A program made the translations under genes and the position numbers. Positions 38,952-50,812 of a stretch of 64,000 nt of DNA are shown here, piece by piece. Origin of the DNA: Chiua virens (taxonomy: Eukaryota > Basidiomycota > Agaricomycetes > Boletales > Boletaceae). Location: contig JAHNUO010000001.1 in NCBI GenBank assembly GCA_019787685.1, forward strand, positions 2,604,001-2,668,000. Reading direction: 5' to 3'. Within the stretch, counting starts at the first letter, position 1. Each line of letters opens with the position of its first letter. The notes beneath the pieces are model-generated. The model was given only the letters and a program-made list of their open reading frames with translations, ran no database searches and had not been told where the DNA came from.

Positions 38952-40232
38952 TTAACGCCTCCTGGTGGAACGGCGCGTTTTAGCCTGGGACTCCCGGGGA
39001 GCTTCATCTCCATCTTCCTCCTCGTCGACATCCATTGCGACAGCCTTCTTTTTTCCGCGTCGTTGAGATTGCTTAGGGTGCGACGCCTCGGACTCATCTT
39101 CGTCCATCCTCATTGTATCCTCTTCCTCCTCATCGCTCACTGTAGTGCTCTTTCTGCGGACACGGCGACCTTCATCTTGACCATCCTTGACAGCAGCCTC
39201 GCCAATGGGTTTGAGGTTCTTTGCATCTTGCGGCCAATCGGCACTACAGGTAGGACACGCCGCACGACGAGCACGTAGCTTTCTAAAACAGTGAAAATGG
39301 ATGACGGCGGGGCAGTTGGGCGTATTGCAGCTTGCACCACGTGTGATAAGCTGGACGTGATGGAACACATGTAAGATCTGGTACGTAGGAGAAAAATAAC
39401 TCTACCTCCATGCAAATCGTACATTCCTGACACTCGTCTGGATAATTCGACTTGAGGTACGTCGAAAGCTCGAGTAGCGCACGCGTCGACAAAAAGTAGC
39501 GTGCGCGTCTGGAGAGGAAAGGCTCAGTGCCGTGAAGAAAGGAGAGAGTACCAAGGAGATGCTCAACTTGCTCTTGAGGAGCCATCCCTTGGCGACGAGA
39601 CTACCGAGGACGGACTCGGCCTGAGACTTGGTCATGTTTGATTTGAGCGCGGTCACTTCGCGAAGCGCAGCGAGCGACGACACGGAATACGCGTTATGCG
39701 GCGCGAGCATGATTTGTTCGACCTGTCATGGTCCGATTAGATGACACTTTGCGAGATGACATCGCGGATCACGTACGACCGCCTTGAAGTAAGCAATTTC
39801 AAGAGGCGTGTAATCGGTGGCCATTTGTGCAACTTCGTCGTCTTTTGTGTTTACCTAGAATGGAATGTCGACCGGCAGGTTGGCGGAAGCGTGCAGAATG
39901 GGTCACCTACCACGGCGTACATCTCCGTCCCTGTTTGTTCGTCCGACAAGTGACGAAATTCAAGGTCGAGGGGGTTGAGGGCGATGTTGATATCGGTGAC
40001 AAACCTGTCCCATGCTTGTCTGCTCTCGTCAAACCGTACGGCGAGCGTTGGATTGGCAACTTTGGGGATGGAGGTCAACCACTTTGGGGTTGCTCGAGAT
40101 TTGGTTGATGTCACCTTTGACCGTGTCTATGCACCTTGCCCAGAGGACCTGCGCGTGTTTAAAAGAAAGAATTCCACGAGAAAATATTGCTTGGAGAAAC
40201 AAACGCTGTACGTCGTTTGAGGTGACAGTCAT
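38952..40232 (-). CDS. NSE1: SMC5/6 complex subunit Nse1 (RING-like E3)
   Basis: Nse1 forms the Nse1-Nse3-Nse4 subcomplex in DNA repair. The N-terminus MTVTSNDVQRLFLQAIFSRG, then LSFKHAQVLWARCIDTVK, matches the Nse1 winged-helix region. It continues with RFVTDINIALNPLDLEFRHL and ATDYTPLEIAYFKAVVEQIM. The C-terminal variant RING has ECTICMELITRGASC, NC, IHFHCFRKL and CPTC, a C4HC3 pattern. Beyond it is an 85-residue Lys/Arg and Asp/Glu-rich tail (RRVRRKSTTVSDEEEEDTM and later KTRRSTRRR) longer than in yeast, possibly a nuclear-localisation and DNA-contact segment. An in-frame ATG at 40277 would add 15 residues. It is divergent from asparagine synthetase. Confidence 0.92.
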
Positions 40233-40536
40233 GGTCGAGAACAGGAGGTGAGGCGTGTCGCGTCGCGTCTGAATCATTTGGTATATCCCACATTACTAGT
40301 AACACTAGCAAATATTTTTAGTGGAGTTGATGCACCAGGTCCCTCACTGATGGTGCACGATCGCTGAGCTTCGAGTTTAACACGGAGTGCTAGTTGAAAT
40401 GGTGACAAAGTAGATAAGATAAATTGCAGATCAATTGATCAAACTATCAACCCGAGTCATTTAAATTTTGTCAGGATGACTCGCCTGTCAACTTGCCCGC
40501 CATCTTTAGTACATACACTCAAACCGAGCTGGGACC

Positions 40537-42926
40537 ATGTGTGGAATCGTCGCAATACATGGCGTCGAAAAGCCAGCCCAAATCCCGCGCCCGTTTCCTT
40601 GGTTTGTCAAAACGTCTCCGCCATCGCGGCCCCGACTGGTCGGGGTGCTACGTTGGCAAGGATGCCATACTGTGCCATGAGCGTCTTGCTATCGTAGGCG
40701 TCGGTTTGTATCTGTTCTCGATACAAACGTAGGCTTGCTGACACACGCACAGATACTGGTGCCCAACCACTCGTAAGCGAGGACGGCAAGCTCATCCTCA
40801 CCGTCAACGGTGAAATCTACAACCACCTCTCCCTTCGCGCGAGCCTCGCGACGGGCGTCAAGTTCAAGACACACTCTGATTGCGAGATTATTCTGCCCTT
40901 GGTATGCTGGGCCGTTCGCGTTGTCTGTCCGTTCTTGATTTGACCTACCTGAACTACCAGTATAAAAAACATGACAAAAACGTGCCCGCATTTCTCGATG
41001 GCATGTTCGCCTTCGTCTTGTTGGACGAATCGGTAACGCCATCTAGAATCATCGCTGCACGCGATCCCGTTGGCATCACTACGCTATATCAGGGCTGGAG
41101 TTCCAAACGACCTGGCGCAACTTATTTCGCATCCGAACTCAAGGCACTCGCGGATGAATGCGATAAGATCATCACTTTCCCTCCCGGTCATGTGTATGAC
41201 AGTCGGGACAACTCCACGACACGTTACTATCAGCCGTCGTGGTTCGACTGGCGACCAAGTCAACGCGCTTGCCCCTACCACCCCAGTAGACTACACCTTG
41301 ATTCGCGAAATGCTCGAAGCAGCTGTCCGGAAACGATTGATGTCCGAAGTGCCTTATGGCGTCCTGTTGAGCGGCGGCTTGGATAGCAGCCTGATCGCTG
41401 CCATTGCTGCTCGCGAGACAGAAAAGGTCGCCCAGGCGCAGCTCGAGGCGCGCCGACGCAAGCTCGCCGAGGCCACCAGCGGACCTCCAACGCCAAAATG
41501 GGACGATCTGACTGAACGAGGTGAACACATCCGCTCTGGCATGTGACAGCACTAATCAACCAGACGATCAGCAATGCTTGCCGGATGGCCCCAACTGCAC
41601 TCGTTCTCCGTCGGATTGGAAAACTCTCCTGACCTTTTGGCAGCGAGGAAAGCGGCACACTTTTTGGGCACCGTTCATCACGAATTCGTCTTCACCGTAC
41701 AGGAAGGACTGGATGCTATTCCGGATGTCATTTACCACCTGGAAACCTATGACGTGACGACCGTCCGGGCAAGCACCCCAATGTACCTGCTTAGTCGCAA
41801 GATCAAAGCCATGGGTGTGAAAATGGTACTCAGCGGAGAGGGTAGCGACGAAATCTTCGGAGGTGCGGAACAATCGCGTACTGCGAGGATATATTTACCT
41901 TCCGAGGAGCTGACTCATTTCTAATCCACCAGGCTACCTGTATTTCCACGCCGCGCCAGACAGCACCTCATTCCATCAGGAATGCGTCCGCAGAGTCAAA
42001 AATCTGCACACAGCGGACTGTCTTCGTGCCAACAAGTGAGCCATTCGCCGCGTCCCTTTGCTCGTATGACGTGGCAAATGCAAAACTATACTGACGACCC
42101 TACAGGTCAACAATGGCATGGGGACTCGAAGCGCGTGTGCCCTTCCTCGACAAGGCGTTCCTGGACGTTGCGATGAATATTGATCCAAAAGCGAAATCAT
42201 TTTCAAAGGGGACTTCCCAAGAAGTCGATGCAGACGGTCAGCCGAGGATGGAGAAGGTCCGTTGACCCTTGATGCCTCCCACCGCCCACCCAAGGCCGAG
42301 GACTGACGTGTGCTTTCAAGTATATCTTGCGTAAAGCCTTTGATACTGCCCCGGACGGCAAGGCGAGCGGTTCAGCCAGCGAATAATACCATCTTTTGAT
42401 TGACGACCGTTTCGATACCGACAGCCTTACCTACCCAAATCTATTCTGTGGCGCCAGAAAGAGCAGTTTTCCGACGGTGTCGGATACTCGTGGATAGACG
42501 GGTACGTGTCCGGTTTCAGGTGTGATGCATGACCCTAACTCTGAGATCGTTCAACAACAGCGTGAAGGACCACGCCGCTACGGTCGTCTCGGATGAGGCG
42601 TTTGCCCAACGAGCCGATCGCTGGCCCCAGGATACGCCCGATACGAAAGAAGCGTATTTCGTGCGGGAAGTATTCGAATGTAAGAGATGCCTTCACACAT
42701 TGTTTCCGAGGCTCACTGCCAACTACAGCTCACTTCCCTTCCGAGGCCGCGGCCCAGACAGCCGTGCGGTGAGTCACATCCGGTTTGGGTTGTTCACGTG
42801 TTGATGGGATTACTGATATCTTGCTCTTTTTCCAGCTGGATACCGCGTGGCGATTGGGGTTGCGTGGCAGACCCAAGCGGACGTAGCGTCAGCATTCACA
42901 ACGCAGCGTATGAGACAACGGAATAG
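40537..42926 (+). CDS. ASN1: Asparagine synthetase (glutamine-hydrolysing), with two apparent frame disruptions
   Basis: Converts aspartate, glutamine and ATP to asparagine. The N-terminus MCGIVAIHG provides the nucleophile Cys2 of the class II glutaminase domain. It continues with [26 protein letters not shown] and [11 protein letters not shown]. The synthetase domain has the PP-loop [29 protein letters not shown] and [13 protein letters not shown]. The end is [16 protein letters not shown], matching the family C-terminus. Two places need one base skipped to stay in frame: between [12 protein letters not shown] and [10 protein letters not shown] (about 40563-40590), and between YYQPSWF and [15 protein letters not shown] (about 41240-41255). 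No intron of usable size fits either place. The intron at 42363-42424 has a GC donor. If the bases are real the gene is broken. Confidence 0.9.
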
Positions 42927-43316
42927 GTTCGATAACACGATGGCAATTTAGTATACATGCTGAAGTGACAGAAGAAATTGTGTTGCAACCGCGCCAGCGA
43001 GGCATGGTATCAATGCGTCGGATTAGCATTAGATTGTCAATGTGCGTTCCGCAAATAGAGAATGTCATAAAAAGAGGATCACAATGAGGGTGATAAGGTA
43101 TCGTGAAACATTCGGGTACCAATTGACAGAAATGCGATCGCGAACATGTGGCAGAAAGAAAGAATGTGGCAGTCATGATGCAGGGAGAAAAAAGAGTAAG
43201 CGAGTGCAATGTGTGATGTCAAGAACGCAATGGATGAATGTTACGGAACTCAATCATTAGGGAAAGCTGGTGATGTCTAGTAGGACGACAGCAAAAAAGG
43301 AGGGAGTGTTTAAACA
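42927..43316. other. Convergent 3' intergenic region
   Basis: 390 bp between the stops of asparagine synthetase and the RhoGEF. No supported gene; it probably holds both 3' UTRs. Confidence 0.5.
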
Positions 43317-46300
43317 TCACTGAGTCAACGAGGGATCATGGGCAACGATTTGTCGGTATAAGCCTACTCCAGAGTCTTCCGATGCAACGGGGGAGAGCTG
43401 AGGCTTGTTATTACTGCTGCCATTGTTGCCACTTGTAGTGGCTGTTACGGTAGGCGCGGGTAGCTGCGCTAGACTGAGAGGTTTGGCGAGGTCGCTTTGC
43501 GGGCGGATTTCCACGGGTGCTAGCCTCCCGAGAAGGACGCGTGACAGGTTGCCTTGACTGACTGACTATCGTCCGATGGATTCACGCGAGTCTTGGTACT
43601 CGACACTGCTTGCGTCTTCCTGCTTGCAGGCCGCATCGTGGGTGACACTTGATCAGCAGACACCAACCGGGTACCAAACTTGGCGTTGGCGGAAGACTCC
43701 CGGGCGTAAGAGGTCCCTCCAGGAGACACACGTCGGGAGGACCCGCCAGCACTGTGTTGCTTGGGTTTCAAAACCGGCTTTTGGAGCGTGACCTTGTCAG
43801 CACCCCAGTAAGAGAAACTCATCTTGCTCTTCTTATCCGAGTCATCCGAGTCGTCGTCATCCTCGTCATCATCCGGGAGCGGGATGATCCTTGGCTTATG
43901 GGATGAACGTGCCTCTGCTTTAGAACGGGCAACTCTGAAGGAAAGGGTCAGATGCGCCAACTGATGCATGACGGCGACCTTACTCTTCCATGGAGATAAC
44001 GCCCTCTTTCGGCTGAATTACGTCTCCAATAGCCCATGTCTCAATCTGTTGGAGGCCATGCGTGAGCGCACACTTGGAGTATCATCAACATCTTACGTAC
44101 CTTGATGAATTTGTAGAGGTTTCGCGGTTTCGCGTGCGAGTTTCGACGACCAGATGTAGCATACTTGGACTTGCCCTGCATCTCCGGCAAAGAAGTCGCA
44201 CGTGAGTTCGTACTGGATACCAGTGGCAATGACGTTGTCCCAGTGCGTTGACACCTCAACACGACATCATTGAAGACAACCAGCCATAGATCCTTCTTGC
44301 CGCCCATACCAGAACCCGTGCCAAGAACATCGCTCAGCCGTCGGAACGACGTTTTGCCCTTGACATTCTTCATCGCCATCACTGCTGGCGGGGGACTCGT
44401 TCCTTTGGGTGACGAAGTCGACTGCAGATCCATCACGGCCAACGAGGAGTTGCCTCTCCTCCAAAAGTAGCCGAGAGGGTTTCGGGATCGCCAGCTGCTT
44501 CACCTTGTCTAGACCCTCGATACGCGCGAAAACATCCCTCGTCTTATCTCGGTCCTCTTTCTGGATCTTTTCATCCTCAATGCTTCGCACGATTGTCTCT
44601 ACTTCAGCTACCATCTGGAGTGTACTCTCATATTCAAACGTGCTCGGGTCGGTGTGGAAGAGGAGGTTCTGAAAAAGAAGCGGATACTTGAGCAGACGCT
44701 GGAAAGGTTTGGACAGCGTGATTGCAAGACCAGTCTCGCCCTTGTCGGCGGCCAACTCTTCCACTCGCTGCAAGCACTTGCACACTTTGAGCCATTCCGC
44801 CGAATCTTGATTTTTGGGCTTTTTGGCGGCACTTGCTGTGGAAAGGGCATTGTCGACTTGCTCGAGAGCGCGTTCTAAATGCAGAACGTAAGTGGCATAG
44901 CCTTGGAAAATATGTGACTATGACATATCAATAACCACTCCGCCACGATCAAATGAATACGTACGTTGGAGACAAAGACGTCTGCCAGTGATCGGACGAG
45001 GGGATACTGTTCATCGTATCGCTTTTTCAGCCCCTCGCTAAGTTTGACGTGTCCATCAAGGACACCGCTTTCGATGACCTCCAGACATATTCGCAGGTCT
45101 TCGGGGAGGAGGTGCGGAGGAACAGCTGTCTGTAGCAATCCTTCCTGTTGCGTCTGTGATCGCTTCGGCCGGCGGAGTAGGCGGCTGTGAACCGTCGGCG
45201 TCGTCTTTGCGCTATCTTTCCGTTCCCGATGCTTGTCGCGCTCGCGTTCCCGCTCCCGCTCAGGACCCGACTGCCGTCCGAGTGATTGTGAGGACGCGTT
45301 CACCTGGTGGATGCGCTGCGGGAGAGACCCATGAGATCGTGATGGGAAAGGTACCGACTCTTTAACCTTGCTAATTTTACTAGCCAAAGCTGAGCCTGCA
45401 CGATAAGGTGAACGGGGATGACTGTGCTTGGCGGGTAGATTCGTACGGTTCCCATGCAAACCAGTAGGATGATCATCCTCCATTTCTGATTCGGCCGATT
45501 CGTCATCGATGTTTGGGGTGGTTGGTGCCAAAGATTTGGTTTCGGGGGTGATCCCCGATGTGCCGTCTGAACGGAAACCTGTGGGAGACATGAAGCGAGC
45601 AGCGATGGGAAGCACGTCGGCAGAGTCCTGTGGAGAGTCGATACGGACAGGTGGGGAGGCATACTCATCGTAATCATACGGCAACGGGGAGGTAGGTGGT
45701 GGCGACGCAAAGGGATGAAGGAGTGGTTCGATAAACGTTTCCTTCATTTTTTGCAGATCGTTGACGTAACTGAATCGGATATGTCAAGTGAGAGAATGGT
45801 GGAAAGAGAGTACACGTACCGTTCCTCGCTGGCGACGATCTCCCAGAGAACTTCTTGCCTTGTTCGCTCGCGCGGACCGAGATTACTCACGAGATCCTCC
45901 TCTGCGCCCTCGCTCCACGAGGAGACGGCGAGGATCCGGGTGCTGGCGTTTGACATTTGAGAATAAGGAGTACCAGAACGTATGGAAGCAGGATAGGGAG
46001 AAACCACAGTGCGTGTTGAGGTTGCCTTGCTGGGCTGGACGGAGGTGGGGGAAAGAGAAGGAGGGGCAATGGTGGGTGTACTAGGTCGTGGTCGATTTGG
46101 AAGCCAAGTCTGTACGTGAGGACGAGGCAGTTGTTGATGTAGAACCGCGCGTGTCCTTGCCATGTGTAGCCTGAAAACGTGAAAGGGTGGTTTTGAGGGG
46201 ACAGCCGCAGGCGCTTGGGAGGGTGATCCGGAGATAGTGGGGATTGTAGATGCATCAGGAAGGGGCAGTGAGGTTGAGGGTCCTGATGGGGTCGGAGGGG

Positions 46301-46865
46301 GAGATATGAAAGCCACTTTTTTCTGAATTTCCGAATTAGTCGCAGCCTCGGCCGCCTTGCGCGCAGCAGACTTGGCTGGAGGATCGAAAGAATCTGCGGG
46401 GAGGGGTACGGGGGAAGATACGGGGAGACCGACGCCACTATCATTGTCGGCATCGTTTGGCTCTTCGATTGGAGGAAGGGGACGCGTAGAAAGGTCGGGC
46501 AAGGGTTTGGTGGAGTTGAGAGAGGAAGGAGTGCCGGCGTTGGTACCTGTAGTGCCGGCACTACCGGACCTCTGGATCTGAGTTGGGATGAGGCTAGGGA
46601 CATGAGAGTGACGGTTCTCTGGACGAGGAGGCCATTCGGGGAGAAGCGGGAGGTGAATGAGCTCCTTCTTCTCGCGAGAGGGGGGTGTTGCGTTTGGGGA
46701 ATGTACGTTTGAGTTGTTTGACGAGCTGAGGGTGTTGGTGTCGCTGCGGTCGCGGACAACGAGGGAGTCTTTGTCCTTGTCTCTGTCTCTGTCCTTTTCC
46801 TTGTCTTTTTCCTTGTCCTTGTCCTTGTTCAGGCCGCGGTTGAGCCTGTTGAGGAACGCCTTCAT
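43317..46865 (-). CDS. Rho guanine nucleotide exchange factor with a split DH domain
   Basis: Activates a Rho/Cdc42 GTPase. It starts at MKAFLNRLNRG, followed by a Lys/Asp repeat (KDKDKEKDKEKDRD) and a Ser/Pro-rich region of about 280 residues. The DH domain begins RQEVLWEIVASEERY, spliced to VNDLQKMKETFIEPLLHPF. About 200 residues of Ser/Pro/Arg-rich insertion follow before the domain resumes at LPEDLRICLEVIESGVLDG. It continues with QYPLVRSLADVFVSN, LSKPFQRLLKYPLLFQNLL (the most conserved DH helix) and AEVETIVRSIEDEK. A PH-like segment follows (FRRLSDVLGTG and KKDLWLVVFNDVVLRC). The C-terminal tail is acidic (LPDDDEDDDDSDDSDKK), then Ser-rich, ending HDPSLTQ after an intron that joins SDD to TPVEIRP. 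Which subfamily it belongs to is not clear. Confidence 0.88.
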
Positions 46866-46955
46866 GGTGGAGTTGAAAGGGAACGTGTTGGAAGCGCTTG
46901 AGTGCGAATCGACGAGACTCAGTCGAACGAGCTCATTTCCGAAAAAAAAAAAAAC
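46866..46955. promoter_or_regulatory. 90-bp divergent promoter, RhoGEF / methyltransferase
   Basis: Only 90 bases separate the two start codons. A 13-base A run lies at about 46941-46954, immediately before the methyltransferase ATG. The 5' UTRs must be very short or overlapping. Confidence 0.5.
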
Positions 46956-47774
46956 ATGACTCTGCCCGCTCACAACACGAAACATATCCGCTCCCTCAAA
47001 TACACTCATCTGTCCCAGACTTTCCATCTCACCCAGTCCGACGACGGTCGTAGCAACGGCACAGCCCTGTGGCTCGGTGGCCAGATCCTCTCCCTTTATC
47101 TCGCCTACCATCTCAAACCAACCGCTCACAAACAACCGCGTCCACGCGCTATCGAGTTGGGCAGCGGCGTCGGCCTCACGGCGTACGTATGTTGACGTCC
47201 CTGCTCATTCCATGATACATGCCTTATTTCATATAGCCTCGTGCTGAGCGCGCTTGGATATGATGTGCTTGCTACCGACACTCCCCATGTGTGTAATTCC
47301 GTACTAAGGCACAACATCACTGCGAATCGACCGCATCTCCCCGCCAATGCTGGTTCCATCCAAGTCCGCGAGCTGGACTGGAATGTTGAGAGCGACAGAT
47401 GGCTGTGGAATGATGCCATGCGCATCACTCCCGGCGGCGACGCCTCCAATAATTACGAAACCAGCGCAGAAGACTTGCTCGGTCCGCCTTTTGACTTGAT
47501 CATATCCAGCGATACCCTGTATGATACATCACTCGTCGAGCCTTTCTTCCGCACAGTCCGAGCGCTCGCCGCTTCCAGCCTCCAAATCAAACCACCCATG
47601 TTCTTCCTGGCACTGGAGCGGCGGGACCCGCAGCTTATCGACGGGGCTTTGGCGAGTGCGCCGGTGCCATTGATGAGGGTGCCAATGAAGAAAGTTCGTA
47701 AAGCACTTGAGCGCGGTGGGATAGAATGGGACACATCTGAGTGGGAAGGAGTCGAGATTTGGAGGCAAGTATAG
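46956..47774 (+). CDS. METTL21-like protein lysine methyltransferase (Methyltransf_16 family)
   Basis: Two exons, 46956-47182 and 47237-47774, give one frame of 254 residues. The Rossmann-type SAM-binding motif is AIELGSGVGLTALVLSALG, followed by the acidic motif II YDVLATDTPHV. LDWNVES and the post-motif FDLIISSDTLYDTSLVEPF, with the (D/E)xxY-like SDTLYD, are typical of the METTL21/EFM family that methylates translation factors and chaperones. The N-terminus includes TALWLGGQILSLYL, matching the family's W-x-G-motif. The target is unknown; elongation factor or Hsp70 substrates are known for relatives. Confidence 0.88.
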
Positions 47775-47918
47775 ACCCGGCTATCTCGTTCCGGACCGGA
47801 ACGTGTGGCTGTGCAACTGTCGATGACGCGTCCTCGAGCTGTGCCACCTTTATTAAGACCACTCACTCTGACCCCATTCTTCACCACCACTTCGCTACTC
47901 ACCACCACCACCACCACC

Positions 47919-48272
47919 GTAAGCATCTCCCATTTCACTTTCCTCACTTTCCTCACCCTTTTCAGCATATCGCTACTAACAGATCATGGCCACCAAGAAG
48001 CGTTGCCAACTCCAAGCGGAAACACCCTGCAATTCAGCCGTACTTCGTATCGTTGGCCAGTGCCCCCATTGTCGAGCCGAATTCTGCGGTGCAGTGCGTC
48101 CCCAATAGATCCTATTCTTGTCGTGTGACTCATTCATTTGCTTGTTTAGCACCGTCTGCCAGAACACCACAACTGCAACAAGCTCGAGGATTGCCGGCAG
48201 CAAGCCTTTGAGCGGAACAAGGCGAAACTCGAGAGCGAACGGACTGTGGCTCCGAAGATGGCAACAGCATGA
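47919..48272 (+). CDS. Small AN1-type zinc-finger protein (76 residues), with 5' UTR intron
   Basis: Coding exons are 47986-48093 and 48150-48272; the ATG is 47986. A further intron at 47919-47982 (GTAAGC to CTAACAG) ends three bases before the ATG and lies in the 5' UTR. The protein begins MATKKRCQLQAETPC and holds a complete AN1 pattern: C-x2-C (CPHC), x4, C, x2, H, x5, H, x, C (the last part HRLPEHHNC). A charged helix (QQAFERNKAKLESER) and APKMATA follow. AN1 fingers occur in ubiquitin- and stress-linked proteins such as Cuz1/ZFAND1. This one is a single-finger protein with no A20 or UBL domain. The role is unknown. Confidence 0.85.
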
Positions 48273-48840
48273 CCTCCATGGCCTCCACTTGCGCCACATA
48301 TCCGCACACCTACCTCGCGGTATCAACGTGACAATGACTGTTGCATAACTATTTATCGCTCCTCATCCATACATAGTCATTCTCCCTTATATTCTTGTGA
48401 CACCTGATATCTCTCTTCACATCGTTACAGCACGCTAGGACGGCTTGCTACCTACACGGACTCTACCTTTTTTATATTGTTGTAGTTTGGCGACCGGTTG
48501 CTGTAATCAAGGATTTCTGCTATACTCATCTGTGAGAGTGCGGCTCTTGATCGGCGACATTTGTAACGATATGCATATGTGGAGATTATCCCTAAAAACC
48601 GCCCGATGATGGACACGATGGAACCAAACCTACGATGGGTCGATTTCTCTCCGCCCTCGCCAGCCACTTATATAAATCCCAATTTGATCCCTCTGATTAC
48701 TGATCCTGTTCCCCTCCCTCCATTCTTGTTCGGTACGTGTCTTTGTTCGGTTGGACTCGGCTCCCGAATCACATGCCCGACTCTTGTCTGCGCTGCCTTT
48801 GTTTTCGCTTCCTTTCTGTCTCGCCGCCATTGTGCTCACC
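48273..48840. other. Intergenic region before the aminotransferase gene
   Basis: 568 bp in tandem orientation. The first part should be the 3' UTR of the AN1 gene and the rest the promoter of the aminotransferase. No supported gene. A TATATAAA motif is at about 48669-48676, roughly 165 bases upstream of the ATG. Confidence 0.45.
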
Positions 48841-50526
<1,686 letters not shown>

Positions 50527-50812
50527 AGTGTTGTAGAAATTTGTAATTGTAAAGTGACGTCATGAGTCGATGACATCATTTGGATCTGGACCCCGCCGGA
50601 ACAGGCCGCCACGTCCGCCGCGTCGTCCGTGTGCTCGCTCGGAACGCCCGTTGACGACCGATCACGCCTTGTTGTGCTCCTCCTCCCCGTCGAGCACGTT
50701 CTAATGTTGTTTTCTCTTCGCTCTTAATCATTGTATTTTCTGTTCTTCTCCCAAGGGGGCTCTTCACAGTCTGTCTATCTTGTTTCTTGCTTTCGTTCGC
50801 TCTGTTTAACCA

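Noticed and set aside
41521..41571. Frameshift in asparagine synthetase after DDLTER
   Set aside because: A 51-nt intron with a CACTAAT branch site and the acceptor at 41570-41571 keeps frame to [11 protein letters not shown].
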